From NCBI RefSeq assembly GCF_000733845.1, contig NZ_JPOI01000001.1:124001-188000 (forward strand): DNA of 64,000 nt, read 5' to 3'. Below, piece after piece: positions 41,436-50,998 of the stretch. The DNA is from Geobacillus vulcani PSS1. GTDB lineage: Bacteria > Bacillota > Bacilli > Bacillales > Anoxybacillaceae. Position 1 is the first letter of the stretch. Each line of letters opens with the position of its first letter. A program made the position numbers and the translations under genes. The notes beneath the pieces were generated by a model. It was not told where the DNA came from. It made no database searches and worked only from the letters and a program-made list of their open reading frames with translations.

Positions 41436-42530
41436 ATGAAAGACATCATTATTGAACCATGGCTCGTCGATGAAACGACCCATGAATTTTTTGTCCCTGA
41501 GTATATTATCCAGCTGGCAGAGGAAGTGCTGAAAAACTACGATTTATCCGTTCAAAACATGCAAATCGTTACGACAAAACCGGACAAGGGAGGAGCGATT
41601 TGGAAGCTCGAAACGAAATCGGGCCCGAAAAGTTTGAAGCTGCTGCACAGGAGGCCGACAAGGAGCCTATTCAGCCTAGGAGCACAAGAATATTTAGTGG
41701 AAGTGCGCAAGGCAAGAGTGCCGCCAATTGTAAAAACAAAGGATGGAAAAAGTTATGTCGAGGCAGGAGGAAAACTATGGTTTGTGGCGGAATGGATTGA
41801 ACCGTTGACGCCAGTTACAAAGGATTTGGAAGGAGCAAGAAAGCTTTGTTATGCCCTTGGCGAATTCCATCGCCTAAGCAAAGGATACGTCCCCCCGAAG
41901 CAGGCGGAAATGGCCTCGCGACTGCACAAGTGGCCAAAAAACTATGAAAAAATGATCACGAAAATGAGCTGGTTTCGGAACATTGCCAAATACTACCCTG
42001 AAATGCCGGCAAGCCCTCCGTTATTAGAGGTAGTTGACCGATTTGAAGAACAGGCGCGAAAAGGTATGGAACGATTCCTGCAATCCAGCTATGTCGAATT
42101 CGTCAAGCAAGGAACGGCTCATTGGGGGTTGGTTCACCAAGACTACGGTTGGTCCAACGGCCAAATGGGAGCGGACGGAATGTGGATTATTGATCTCGAC
42201 GGAGTTGCCTTTGACCTTCCAATTCGTGATTTACGAAAACTCATTAGCGGCACCATGGCGGATTTATACAAATGGGATGCAACATGGGTGCGGGAAATGA
42301 TTCTAGCATACCATGAAGCCAATCCCATAACGCCTGAATTATATGAGCTTTTGATGATTGATTTGGCCATGCCAAACGAATTTTACAAAAATATAAAAGA
42401 AGTCGTCTATGAACCGGAAATCTTTCTCAATGAACAAACAGCACAGTTAATTCAAACGATTGTCGAAACCGACCAGTCGAAGTGGCCTGTATTGGCAGAA
42501 ATCGAAAATGACTGGAAAGGAATGGGATAA
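41436..42530 (+). CDS. cotS: Spore coat protein CotS
   Basis: 364 residues, the size of B. subtilis CotS. Kinase-like fold with the catalytic loop GLVHQDYGWSNGQM near residue 236 (D then N spaced like the Brenner motif, though the first H of HxD is followed by Q) and the metal site WIIDLDGVAFD near 253. GACAGGAGGG precedes ATG 41436. It overlaps no gene but is 2 bases before the glycosyltransferase at 42533, mirroring the cotS-cotSA pair. Confidence 0.85.
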   Translation: MKDIIIEPWLVDETTHEFFVPEYIIQLAEEVLKNYDLSVQNMQIVTTKPDKGGAIWKLETKSGPKSLKLLHRRPTRSLFSLGAQEYLVEVRKARVPPIVKTKDGKSYVEAGGKLWFVAEWIEPLTPVTKDLEGARKLCYALGEFHRLSKGYVPPKQAEMASRLHKWPKNYEKMITKMSWFRNIAKYYPEMPASPPLLEVVDRFEEQARKGMERFLQSSYVEFVKQGTAHWGLVHQDYGWSNGQMGADGMWIIDLDGVAFDLPIRDLRKLISGTMADLYKWDATWVREMILAYHEANPITPELYELLMIDLAMPNEFYKNIKEVVYEPEIFLNEQTAQLIQTIVETDQSKWPVLAEIENDWKGMG

Positions 42531-42532
42531 AC

Positions 42533-44104
42533 ATGAGAATTTTGATGGTTTGTACAGAAAAACTCCCCGTTCCCCCTTTATTAGGCGGGGCCATTCAAAC
42601 GTATATTTCCGGCATTCTTCCACATGTAAGCCAATTCCATGATATTACCGTTCTGGGCATCAGCGATTCGTCGCTTCCCGAGCAAGAAACGATCGAAGGC
42701 GTTCACTACGTGCGCGTACCGGGAAAAGTATTTGAAATATACCGGGAAAACGTTGTTCGTTATGTGGAAGCGAACCAGTTCGATCTCATCCACATCTTTA
42801 ACCGGCCCCGTCTTGTCCTTCCGGTCCGACAGGCAGCACCCGCCGCCAAAATTACGTTAAGTATGCACAATGATATGTTTCAACCTGAAAAAATCGATCC
42901 GGAAGAAGCAGCAGCGGCCATCGCAGAAGTGGCCTACATCGTAACTGTGAGCGATTATATTGGCAATGTCATCCGCAGCCTATATCCGCAGGCAGCGCCA
43001 AAATTGCGCACCATTTATTCAGGGGTAGACAGCGAACGATTTTTGCCGGGAAATCATCCAAAAATGCAGAAAATACGCAACGACATTCGGCGGGCGCATG
43101 GGTTGGAAAACAAAACGGTCATCTTGTTCGCCGGAAGGCTGTCGCGCAATAAGGGAGTCGATAAACTCATTCTAGCATTGCCGGAGCTGGCAAAAAAATT
43201 TAAAAACTTAGCCCTGGTGATTGTCGGGAGCAACTGGTTTAGTGAAAATGACATTACTGATTATGTCGCCTATGTAAGAGCGTTGGCAAAACGAATGCCT
43301 GTCCCCGTTGTCACGACAGGGTTTGTCGCACCGAATGAAATCCAAAATTGGTTTGCGGCAGCCGATTTGTTTGTATGCACCTCGCAATGGCAGGAACCGT
43401 TGGCGCGCGTCCACTACGAGGCTATGGCAGCAGGACTTCCGATTGTAACGACCGCGAGAGGCGGCAATCCGGAAGTCATTTTCGCCAATGAAAACGGCCT
43501 TATCGTCGAAAATCCGGAAGACCCAAGTGATTTTGCCGACAAGATTGCCCAAATATTATCGAACCCATCCTTGATGAAAAGAATGGGAGAAAAAGGCCGG
43601 CAGCTTGCCATTTCGATCTATCATTGGGAACGAGTCGCTTCCGAGTTATTGGACGTTTGGAAGCAGGCAGAGAGCACAGAACAAGCTGTAGCAAATGAAG
43701 AACAAGCAGCCGGCATGACAATAGAACCGCTGAAAGAAAAGGCAACAGAACAACGGAGCCTGCCAGCCCCCAGAGCGGATGCAAAAGAAAAAGTCCACTC
43801 GAAAAAGAACCCGGCAGCGTCATCCGACAAAACAAAAAAGGGAAAAGCCAAAAAAGAGCGTGCCACATCAATGGAAGACACTCAACAAACAGCCAAACGA
43901 AAAGAAGCTGCGGCAAAGCAAACAGAACCCGCGAAAAGCGCTCCATCTCCTAAACGGACTCCGACCGGCGGCCACATAAAACCTTTTACGATTACAAGCG
44001 GCAGCCAGCAAACGCTGGACGCGTCGGCCAAAACGCATTTGAACCGCAATCAAGCTCAAGCGAAACATGATACCAAACATTTTACGATTGCCAGTTCACA
44101 CTAA
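42533..44104 (+). CDS. cotSA: CotSA-type glycosyltransferase with a long disordered tail
   Basis: 523 residues. Residues 1-385 form a GT4 enzyme (AGRLSRNKGVDKL near 203; EPLARVHYEAMAAGLPIV near 288), paralogous to YtcC. The last 138 residues are low-complexity and rich in Lys, Ala, Glu, Ser and Pro (KEKVHSKKNPAASSDKTKKG), and end with two similar short motifs, KPFTITSGS and KHFTIASSH at the terminus. CotSA of B. subtilis lacks such a tail (about 377 residues). The tail may tether the enzyme to the coat or be a substrate itself. The CotS-adjacent position supports the name. Confidence 0.82.
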   Translation: MRILMVCTEKLPVPPLLGGAIQTYISGILPHVSQFHDITVLGISDSSLPEQETIEGVHYVRVPGKVFEIYRENVVRYVEANQFDLIHIFNRPRLVLPVRQAAPAAKITLSMHNDMFQPEKIDPEEAAAAIAEVAYIVTVSDYIGNVIRSLYPQAAPKLRTIYSGVDSERFLPGNHPKMQKIRNDIRRAHGLENKTVILFAGRLSRNKGVDKLILALPELAKKFKNLALVIVGSNWFSENDITDYVAYVRALAKRMPVPVVTTGFVAPNEIQNWFAAADLFVCTSQWQEPLARVHYEAMAAGLPIVTTARGGNPEVIFANENGLIVENPEDPSDFADKIAQILSNPSLMKRMGEKGRQLAISIYHWERVASELLDVWKQAESTEQAVANEEQAAGMTIEPLKEKATEQRSLPAPRADAKEKVHSKKNPAASSDKTKKGKAKKERATSMEDTQQTAKRKEAAAKQTEPAKSAPSPKRTPTGGHIKPFTITSGSQQTLDASAKTHLNRNQAQAKHDTKHFTIASSH

Positions 44105-44263
44105 CAAGAAGCGAAAATCGCCAACGTAGAAAATGACGGACGTCCAAAATAAAATAAGCATACACTTCTACAGCAAATGGGCGAAACAAACCCTCATCAT
44201 CCCTTTCCCGGCGCCGCAATGCGTTCAGACAAAGATAAGTTTCAACGCAGGGAGGGAAATGCG

Positions 44264-44692
44264 TTACTGCACAAACCCGATCATCGTCACCGCAAGAAGC
44301 TGCGCGCGCCCGATGACCGTTTCGTTTCCTCGTTCATCGGCGATCGTCAACTCGGTCGCCGTATACTTCTTTAATATGCCTTCATAGCTCTTATCTTTCA
44401 TCACAAATTGGCATTTCAGCGGCGGCAAATGGTCGGGCAGCTCCACCAAAAAGGCCAACTGCTCATCCAGCGTCATCAACTGGAACTCCTTGTTGGCGAA
44501 AAGCGTTGTCAATTCCCCTTCTCCGTCCTGCTCATCGTCGGCGTTGTTTTTTTGCTCTTCGTCCAACCGACTGCTCCACATAAACGTTTCTTGCATATGC
44601 GCCGCCGCCCGCATCGCTTTTGGCTGCACAATGTAAAGCAACGGCTCCGTCTCTACAACGTTTTGTTTCCGCACGTCGATCCCCCTTTCCAT
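44264..44692 (-). CDS. cotO: CotO-type spore coat protein
   Basis: 142 residues. A C-terminal domain (residues about 80-142: LPPLKCQFVMKDKSYEGILKK, ETVIGRAQLLAVTMIGFVQ) matches the ending of CotO proteins; the N-terminal part is acidic and poorly conserved. CotO in B. subtilis has about 227 residues, so this one is short. The neighbour fabI is the same as in B. subtilis (yjbW-yjbX), which supports the call. CGAAAGGGGG-type site precedes the ATG. Confidence 0.65.
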   Translation of the reverse strand: MERGIDVRKQNVVETEPLLYIVQPKAMRAAAHMQETFMWSSRLDEEQKNNADDEQDGEGELTTLFANKEFQLMTLDEQLAFLVELPDHLPPLKCQFVMKDKSYEGILKKYTATELTIADERGNETVIGRAQLLAVTMIGFVQ

Positions 44693-44748
44693 GCTTGCCT
44701 TACTTTATATATGTATGCCCATGATTCCGATAATTGCCCAAGTCAAAC

Positions 44749-44782
44749 AAAAAACAGCCGCTCCATCGACAGGAGTGGCTGC
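44749..44782 (-). terminator. Terminator of fabI
   Basis: On the minus strand AGCCACTCC pairs with GGAGCGGCT (one mismatch) around TGTCGAT, followed by six T. Confidence 0.82.
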
Positions 44783-44791
44783 TCATTCATG

Positions 44792-45568
44792 TTAATATCC
44801 TAAAATATGGTATCCAGAGTCGACGTGAATAATTTCCCCGGTGATGCCGCGCGACAAGTCGCTGAACAAAAACAGCGCCGCATCGCCGACCTCTTCTTGG
44901 GTCGTCGTCCGGCGGAGCGGGGCGCGTTCTTCGATTTGCTTTAAAATCGAATTGAAATCGCTCACGCCTTTGGCCGACAGCGTGCGAATCGGTCCGGCGG
45001 AAATGGCATTGACGCGGATGCCGTATTTGCCTAAATCGTTCGCCAAATATTTCACGCTCGCATCCAACGACGCTTTCGCCACGCCCATGATGTTATAATT
45101 TTGCACGACGCGCTCGCCGCCTAAGTACGTGAGGGTGACGATGCTGCCGCCTTCGGTCATCAGCTCTTTCGCCTCGCGCGCCACCGCGGTGAGCGAATAC
45201 GCGCTGATATTGTGGGCGAGCAAAAAGCCTTCGCGGCTGACGTTCATATATTCCCCGCTCAAATCTTCTTTATTGGCGTAGGCGATGCAATGAGCGACGC
45301 CGTGGATGACGCCGACTTGTTCTTTGATTTGCGCGAAACATTGAACGATGTCTTCATCTTTGGCCACATCGCACGGCAATAGAAGCGAACGTTCGTCTCC
45401 GAGCGTATCGACAAGCGACCGCACCTCTTTTTCAAACCGTTCTCCGGCATACGTAAACACAAGGCGGGCGCCGGCAGCATGAAGCGAACGGGCGATGCCC
45501 CAGGCGATGCTCCGCTTGTTCGCCACCCCCATCACGACATATGTACGTCCTTCCAATGATAGAACCAT
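44792..45568 (-). CDS. fabI: Enoyl-[acyl-carrier-protein] reductase FabI
   Basis: 258 residues. It carries out the last reduction step of fatty acid elongation with NAD(P)H. Catalytic residues are in YNIMGVAKASL (Y then K seven residues later, near 157), and the nucleotide-binding N-terminus reads VMGVANKRSIAWGIA. The substrate loop TLTYLGGERVVQ precedes the tyrosine. The start is set by AGGAGGATG. Upstream lie a strong promoter and a 17-bp palindrome like the FapR operator, so it is probably controlled by malonyl-CoA levels. Confidence 0.95.
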   Translation of the reverse strand: MVLSLEGRTYVVMGVANKRSIAWGIARSLHAAGARLVFTYAGERFEKEVRSLVDTLGDERSLLLPCDVAKDEDIVQCFAQIKEQVGVIHGVAHCIAYANKEDLSGEYMNVSREGFLLAHNISAYSLTAVAREAKELMTEGGSIVTLTYLGGERVVQNYNIMGVAKASLDASVKYLANDLGKYGIRVNAISAGPIRTLSAKGVSDFNSILKQIEERAPLRRTTTQEEVGDAALFLFSDLSRGITGEIIHVDSGYHILGY

Positions 45569-45597
45569 TCGCTCATCCTCCTAATTGTCATTTATTC

Positions 45598-45614
45598 TTA
45601 ACACCAGGTGTTAA
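45598..45614 (-). promoter_or_regulatory. 17-bp palindrome, probable FapR operator
   Basis: TTAACACCAGGTGTTAA is a perfect palindrome about its central base. It lies just downstream of the -10, over the start of transcription, where a FapR-type repressor of fatty-acid genes would act. The known FapR consensus is similar but not identical, so this is inferred. Confidence 0.65.
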
Positions 45615-45618
45615 TTTC

Positions 45619-45647
45619 ATTATATGATACATAACTGACAATGTAAA
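45619..45647 (-). promoter_or_regulatory. Sigma-A promoter of fabI
   Basis: On the minus strand TTTACA (45642-45647), 17 bases, TATAAT (45619-45624). The palindrome at 45598 immediately follows. Confidence 0.82.
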
Positions 45648-45702
45648 TGAGCGCCTTTCACCGCTCCCTTTATTTTCCCTTTGTCGGCGGCAGTTTTCCA
45701 CT

Positions 45703-45730
45703 TTGCAAAACGGGAGCGATTCGTTAATAT
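45703..45730 (+). promoter_or_regulatory. Candidate promoter of the rodA-type gene
   Basis: TTGCAA (45703-45708), 16 bases, TAATAT (45725-45730), ending 35 bases before the ATG at 45766. Confidence 0.4.
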
Positions 45731-45765
45731 GGTATATGGCACATTCGAATGGAGAGGATTGTTCC

Positions 45766-46941
45766 ATGAACCATGATCGCTTTTCCCAATCGAAGCTTGA
45801 TTACCATATGTTGTTCCTTTTATTCTTGATGGCTGTCATCAGCGCCATCGCCATCCATAGCGCCGAGTCGATGCTGCCTGAGAAGCTGCAAAACGTCAAC
45901 TTTGCTTCCAAACAGTTGCAATGGTATGCCATCGGCGCTGTCGTCATCGCCTTGACGATGATCATTGACTATGATCGGCTGTTTCAAATCGCTTGGTATT
46001 TGTATGGATTCGGGATGCTGCTGCTGCTTGGGCTGGAATTGAATGTCCCGGGATCGGTGACGATTAAAGGGGCGACGAGCTGGTACCATCTACCTGGGGG
46101 GAATTTCCAACCATCCGAGCTGATGAAAATTTTTATGATCATCGTCCTAAGCCGCATCATCGTCAACCATCGGGAAAAACATCCCGACCCAACGATCCAG
46201 GACGATTTTAAGCTGCTCGGGAAAATCGCCCTCACCGTGTTGCCGCCGCTCATTTTGCTCGCCAAGCAGCCAGACATGGGCATGTCGATGGTGTTTATCG
46301 CCATCACCGCCACTTTGGTGCTCGTTTCCGGCATCCGCTGGCGCATCATTTTCGGCATCGTCTTTTCCGGCGTAACGGCAGTGGCGATCGTTGTTTTCAT
46401 TTACTTTTATTTTCCAGATTTCTTCCATCAATACATCATTAAAGAAGACTACCAGCTAAACCGCTTTTACGGTTGGCTGGCTCCATATGAATATTCCAAC
46501 GAACAAGGCTTTCAGCTCATCCGTTCGCTTATGGCCATCGGGTCAGGGGAACTGTATGGAAAAGGGCTGGGCCATTTGCAAGTGTATTTGCCAGAGGCGC
46601 ATACCGACTTCGTATTTGGCGTCATCTCCGAGCAGTTCGGATTTGTCGGCTCAAGCATCGTCGTGTCTCTCTTTTTCCTGCTCATTTATCGCATGATCCA
46701 TATTGCCTTAGAGAGCAACGATTTGTACGGCAGCTATTTATGCGCCGGCGTCGCAGGCATGATCACGTTCCAAGTGTTCCAAAACATTGGCATGACGATT
46801 GGACTTTTGCCGATCACTGGACTGCCGCTGCCGTTCATCAGCTATGGAGGAAGCTCGCTGGCGACTTACATGCTGGCGATCGGACTTGTCTTAAACGTTC
46901 ATTCGCGGACGCGGAAGTTTATGTTCGCGAGCGATGAATAA
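45766..46941 (+). CDS. rodA: SEDS-family peptidoglycan glycosyltransferase (RodA/FtsW type)
   Basis: 391 residues. An integral membrane enzyme with about ten helices that polymerises lipid II. Conserved SEDS parts are visible: KGATSWYHLPGGNFQPSELMK near residue 108, the EAHTDFVFGVISEQFGFVG loop near 282, and GLPLPFISYGGSSL near 363. ATG 45766 is chosen since GGAGAGG lies upstream. Length equals B. subtilis RodA (393 residues), so RodA is preferred over FtsW; a sporulation-specific SpoVE is less likely outside its usual cluster. Confidence 0.85.
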   Translation: MNHDRFSQSKLDYHMLFLLFLMAVISAIAIHSAESMLPEKLQNVNFASKQLQWYAIGAVVIALTMIIDYDRLFQIAWYLYGFGMLLLLGLELNVPGSVTIKGATSWYHLPGGNFQPSELMKIFMIIVLSRIIVNHREKHPDPTIQDDFKLLGKIALTVLPPLILLAKQPDMGMSMVFIAITATLVLVSGIRWRIIFGIVFSGVTAVAIVVFIYFYFPDFFHQYIIKEDYQLNRFYGWLAPYEYSNEQGFQLIRSLMAIGSGELYGKGLGHLQVYLPEAHTDFVFGVISEQFGFVGSSIVVSLFFLLIYRMIHIALESNDLYGSYLCAGVAGMITFQVFQNIGMTIGLLPITGLPLPFISYGGSSLATYMLAIGLVLNVHSRTRKFMFASDE

Positions 46942-46973
46942 GCCGCTTGTTCTGTGAGCAGGCGGCGTTTTTT
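46942..46973 (+). terminator. Terminator of the rodA-type gene
   Basis: GCCGCTTGTTC pairs with GAGCAGGCGGC (two G-U pairs), followed by a run of T. Confidence 0.82.
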
Positions 46974-47146
46974 GTCGCCATCAAGCTCAACTCCACTTCT
47001 TTGTTTCCTGGCCGCGGGCTCCGCCGTTTGGGCGTTGCCCCCGCAAAAGCCGCGATGAGACGGGCAAAACCGCCGCATCTTTTCTTTTCCTGACTGAACG
47101 GACATACTGGTAGTACAACCATTATGGCGAGAAAGGAGCACATTCG

Positions 47147-47884
47147 ATGCAAGTGGATATCATCGGCGACATTCATGGCTGCTTCCGTGAATTCGCCGCA
47201 TTGACGGCGACGCTCGGCTACCATTGGGACGAAGGGGTGCCGATTCATCCGGACGGGCGAAAACTCGGCTTTGTCGGCGACTTGACAGACCGCGGCCCTG
47301 AATCGCTGAACATGATCGAGATCGTCTCGGCCCTTGTTGAGCGAAATTTGGCTTACTACGTCCCCGGCAACCATTGCAATAAGCTGTACCGCTTTTTTTT
47401 AGGACGAAACGTGCAAATCGCCCACGGGCTTGAGACGACGGTCGCAGAATATCGCGCCTTGCCTCCAAGCGAACAAGAGATGATCCGCCGCAAGTTCATC
47501 CGCCTGTATGAACAGGCGCCGCTGTATGCAGTGCTCGATGCGGGGCGCCTTGTCATCGCCCATGCGGGCATCCGCCACGACTATATCGGGCGGACGGACA
47601 AAAAAGTCAAGACGTTCGTCCTGTATGGGGACATCACCGGCGAAACGAACCCGGACGGGACGCCGGTGCGCCGCGACTGGGCGAAACGGTATCGCGGCAG
47701 CGCATGGGTTGTGTATGGCCATACGCCAGTCGAAAAACCGCGGTTTGTCGGACGGACGGTCAACATCGACACCGGCTGCGTATTTGGCGGTGCTCTGACC
47801 GCCTTGCGATATCCAGAAATGGAAACAGTCTCTGTTCCTTCCTCAATGCCGTTTGTTCCGGAAAAATTCCGCACGTTCTCCTAA
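47147..47884 (+). CDS. prpE: Symmetrical bis(5'-nucleosyl)-tetraphosphatase / phosphatase PrpE
   Basis: 245 residues. A calcineurin-like metallophosphoesterase: GDIHG at residue 7, [10 protein letters not shown] near 44, GNHCNK near 74, and histidines in IAHAGIRHD near 138 and YGHTPV near 190. PrpE in B. subtilis hydrolyses Ap4A and dephosphorylates phosphotyrosine. It converges with rluD-type yjbO, overlapping it by four bases at the stops, a dense arrangement also seen in B. subtilis. AAAGGAGC sets the start. Confidence 0.88.
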   Translation: MQVDIIGDIHGCFREFAALTATLGYHWDEGVPIHPDGRKLGFVGDLTDRGPESLNMIEIVSALVERNLAYYVPGNHCNKLYRFFLGRNVQIAHGLETTVAEYRALPPSEQEMIRRKFIRLYEQAPLYAVLDAGRLVIAHAGIRHDYIGRTDKKVKTFVLYGDITGETNPDGTPVRRDWAKRYRGSAWVVYGHTPVEKPRFVGRTVNIDTGCVFGGALTALRYPEMETVSVPSSMPFVPEKFRTFS

Positions 47885-48792
47885 TCTACGCTTCGTCCGC
47901 GCGCTGCTTCGATCAAGTTCGCCATATCGTCAGGCAGCGGGACGGAAAATGTATACCAGCGCCCGGCAAACGGGTGAAAAAACGACAGCTGCCGGCTGTG
48001 AAGCGCCTGGCGGCCGATCATCTCCCGGCTTCCGCCGTACAGCTCATCGCCGGCGAGCGGGTGGCCGAGATAAGCGAAATGAACGCGGATTTGGTGCGTG
48101 CGCCCCGTCTCGAGCCGGAGCGAAACATACGTATAGCCGCACAAACGCTCCAGCACACGAAAATGAGTGACCGCCGGCTTTCCGTCTTCCCGCACCTCGC
48201 GAGCGATGATGCTGCCGCTTTGGCGGCCGATGGGGGCGTCAATCGTCCCTTCATCCTTGACGATGACGCCATGGCAAATGGCTTCATACGTGCGCACAAC
48301 GTGCCCTTTTTGTTGCAATGCCGACAACAAATGATGAACGTGGCGGTGCTTGGCGACGAGCACGAGCCCGGACGTGTCGCGGTCAAGCCGGGTGACGATA
48401 TGGACGGTCGAGTCGAGCTGCTGTTGGCGATAATGGTGGAGCAAGCCGTTGGCGAGCGTCCCGCCTGGGTGATGGCGCGACGGAATCGTCGCCAATCCAG
48501 CTGGTTTGTTGACAACAAGAACGTAATCATCCTCATACACAATGTCAAGCGGCATCGGTTCGGCGTCCATCCAATCGCTTGTCCGCTCCGACGGAAAGAC
48601 GACCGACAGCGTCTCGCCGGCGCGCAGCACATGGCGGACGGTGACAGGCCGCCCATCCACTAACAGCGCGCCGCCGTGAAATTTAATATCGGTGAGCGCC
48701 GTCCGCGAAATGCCGTTTTCTTTCAAAAACTGGCGCAGCAGTTTTCCATCTTGCCGCTCATCGATGGAAAACGTTAACGTAAACGGTGGCAA
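47881..48792 (-). CDS. RluD-family pseudouridine synthase (YjbO)
   Basis: 303 residues. An S4-like N-terminal region ([17 protein letters not shown]) precedes the catalytic domain; the active-site aspartate is in [19 protein letters not shown] near residue 138. It probably isomerises uridines in 23S rRNA. The start is a TTG after AAAGGTG. It is the last gene of the relQ-nadK-yjbO group on this strand and overlaps prpE. Confidence 0.88.
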   Translation of the reverse strand: MPPFTLTFSIDERQDGKLLRQFLKENGISRTALTDIKFHGGALLVDGRPVTVRHVLRAGETLSVVFPSERTSDWMDAEPMPLDIVYEDDYVLVVNKPAGLATIPSRHHPGGTLANGLLHHYRQQQLDSTVHIVTRLDRDTSGLVLVAKHRHVHHLLSALQQKGHVVRTYEAICHGVIVKDEGTIDAPIGRQSGSIIAREVREDGKPAVTHFRVLERLCGYTYVSLRLETGRTHQIRVHFAYLGHPLAGDELYGGSREMIGRQALHSRQLSFFHPFAGRWYTFSVPLPDDMANLIEAARGRSVD

Positions 48793-48892
48793 TGGCTGTC
48801 ACCTTTCTGCATCACAATCTCCTTCCTGCATCTTTTCTTGAGCGTCGGAACAGAACACGCATCCACACGGAAGTCCCGCGAAACCATTTCCC

Positions 48893-49708
48893 TCAATCAG
48901 CGATAAAGGAGTCGCGCACCCGCCGCCAAAACGGAAACGGTCGAAAACGGGCGAACCTCACTTTTTCGTCGGCCACCCGGCATTGAATGGACTTGACTTC
49001 CTTATGTAGCAACGATAAATGGTCGATCGTAATTTGAAAATCGACGTGATTGACCGGTTTAAGTAAACACGTATGGTGCGCCGGCAGCACGAGGGGCGAA
49101 CCGATTGTCCGAAACACGCGGTTGTTGATGGACGCCATCTCGGTTACTTGAATCGCCTCGAGCGACGGATGCAAAATCGCGCCGCCGAGCGCTTTATTGT
49201 AAGCTGTGCTTCCGGTCGGCGTCGAAATGCACAACCCGTCGCCGCGGAACCGCTCAAACAAGTCGCCGCGAATCTCAACATCCATCACAAGCGTCCCGCT
49301 GACGCATTTGACCGTGCATTCATTGAGCGCCAAATACTTCGCCTCGCTGCCTCCATTCAAATAGCGGATCGTCACCTCAAGAAGCGGATATTCCACGACC
49401 TGGTATGGCGTCTTGGCGATGGCAATCACAAGCTTTTCGAGTTCTTCCGGCACCCAGTCGGCGTAAAAGCCCAGATGGCCAGTATGGACGCCGACAAACG
49501 CAGTCTTGTCCAACCGATGGCAATAGCGATGGAACGCGTACAACAGCGTTCCATCGCCGCCAACCGAAATGACGAGATCAGGTTTCTCTTCATCGTAACG
49601 CAAGTCAAAATCAAGCAAATACGTTTTCATTTTTTGCGCCAGAGCGTTCGATGTGTCATCCCCTTTGGACGTAATAGCGAATGCAAGCGGCGCGTCCGTC
49701 GGTTTCAT
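48893..49708 (-). CDS. nadK: NAD kinase
   Basis: 271 residues. It phosphorylates NAD to NADP. The GGDGTLL motif is near residue 50 and the NE/D...[13 protein letters not shown] segment near 155 forms the NAD-binding site. Its ATG overlaps the relQ stop by four bases. The order relQ-nadK-yjbO is the same as in B. subtilis (yjbM-yjbN-yjbO). Confidence 0.93.
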   Translation of the reverse strand: MKPTDAPLAFAITSKGDDTSNALAQKMKTYLLDFDLRYDEEKPDLVISVGGDGTLLYAFHRYCHRLDKTAFVGVHTGHLGFYADWVPEELEKLVIAIAKTPYQVVEYPLLEVTIRYLNGGSEAKYLALNECTVKCVSGTLVMDVEIRGDLFERFRGDGLCISTPTGSTAYNKALGGAILHPSLEAIQVTEMASINNRVFRTIGSPLVLPAHHTCLLKPVNHVDFQITIDHLSLLHKEVKSIQCRVADEKVRFARFRPFPFWRRVRDSFIAD

Positions 49709-50343
49709 TGCCCTTCTCCTTTTGCTTCTTGTTTTCGGGAAAAAGCAGCCTGCGCTTCTTGAATTTCAAAGCGGATTTTCGACATCTCCTCATCGAGGCG
49801 ATAGGCCGCCTCCGCGGCTCGCTGCAGCCGAACTTTGATGTCTTCAGGGAAACGCCCGCTGTATTTATAGTTCAGCGAATGTTCAATCGTCGCCCAAAAG
49901 TTCATCGCCAACGTCCGGATTTGAATCTCTGCTAAAATGTTTTTTTCGCCGCGGATCGTCTGCACCGGGTAGCGGATGACAAGATGATACGAGCGGTAGC
50001 CGCTCTCTTTTTTTTGTGTGATGTAATCGCGTTCCTCGACAATCGTAAAATCGTTGCGCTGGCGCAACAGCTCAACGACCGTCTTGATGTCATCGACAAA
50101 TTGGCACATGATGCGCAGCCCCGCAATATCTTGCATCTCTTCCTCGAGACGGTCGAGCGGGATGTTTTTCTTTTGCGCCTTATCCAAAATGCTGGCAACC
50201 GGCTTCACCCGCCCGGTGACAAACTCAATGGGCGAGTGCGCTTCAATCATCTCGAATTGGGCGCGAATGCCCCTTAGCTTCACTTTCAACTCCTCAACCG
50301 CCTGCTTATACGGGGCTAAAAACAAATCCCAATGGTTTACCAT
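49705..50343 (-). CDS. relQ: Small alarmone synthetase RelQ (SAS1, YjbM)
   Basis: 212 residues. It makes (p)ppGpp from ATP and GTP or GDP without a hydrolase domain. Conserved parts are [22 protein letters not shown] [10 protein letters not shown] near residue 37, the [12 protein letters not shown] segment near 67, [12 protein letters not shown] near 112 and [17 protein letters not shown] near 138. The full-length homotetramer-type C-terminus is present. It leads the relQ-nadK-yjbO operon. Confidence 0.93.
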   Translation of the reverse strand: MVNHWDLFLAPYKQAVEELKVKLRGIRAQFEMIEAHSPIEFVTGRVKPVASILDKAQKKNIPLDRLEEEMQDIAGLRIMCQFVDDIKTVVELLRQRNDFTIVEERDYITQKKESGYRSYHLVIRYPVQTIRGEKNILAEIQIRTLAMNFWATIEHSLNYKYSGRFPEDIKVRLQRAAEAAYRLDEEMSKIRFEIQEAQAAFSRKQEAKGEGQ

Positions 50344-50480
50344 CGTACCACCTGCCTACATGTTTTCAATCTCCCGCGGCTTTCAGTCAAGAGAGCACAA
50401 CCGCGCCTCTGCCTTGCTGCTCGATGCGAATTCATCGGGCCGCTCCCTGTTCGAACGCGCCGGAAAGGAAATCCACCGGC

Positions 50481-50858
50481 TTATTGCTCAAAAAACACGT
50501 CTTGCACCGCCTGTTCAAGCGCCTCGCCATAGTTGGCGTTGCCGCGAATATTTTCAAGCAAATAAGACAGTTCATCGTGAAACTGTTCAAGCTCGAGCGT
50601 TTTTTCCCCACATCGAAGCCAGACCGGCTCCTCGGCGTCAAGCGCCGCCTTTAGCTCAGGCCACCACGGCTTCGGAACCATGACATATAGAAAGTGGTCA
50701 TCGGTTTCCAAAATGTACGCAAACGCCAACTCATCCGAGTCAACAAGCATATGGCGTTTCGGCGAAACATGGGCAAGCGAACCAACGGCATCATCGACAT
50801 ACAGCCAAAGCCGGCCATCCTTTCGCTCTGCCCGTTGAACGATCCATTTTTCGTTCAT
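50481..50858 (-). CDS. UPF0738 family protein (YjbL)
   Basis: 125 residues. Sequence begins MNEKWIVQRAERKDGRLWLYVDD and includes SPKRHMLVDSDELAFAYILE and a Trp-rich PKPWWPELKAAL. The function is unknown; length and position between relQ and yjbK match B. subtilis YjbL. GGAAGGAGAG precedes the ATG. It is divergent from yjbK. Confidence 0.82.
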   Translation of the reverse strand: MNEKWIVQRAERKDGRLWLYVDDAVGSLAHVSPKRHMLVDSDELAFAYILETDDHFLYVMVPKPWWPELKAALDAEEPVWLRCGEKTLELEQFHDELSYLLENIRGNANYGEALEQAVQDVFFEQ

Positions 50859-50998
50859 GTTTTCTCTCCTTCCACATCAGTCAACCATCCATCCTTTATT
50901 TTACCATATTCACCCTATGCAGACGAAATGAATTGATATTCGCCGGAAAACAGCTGATAATAGAAGGAGACGACCATCCTTTTTGAAGGAGATTCACG

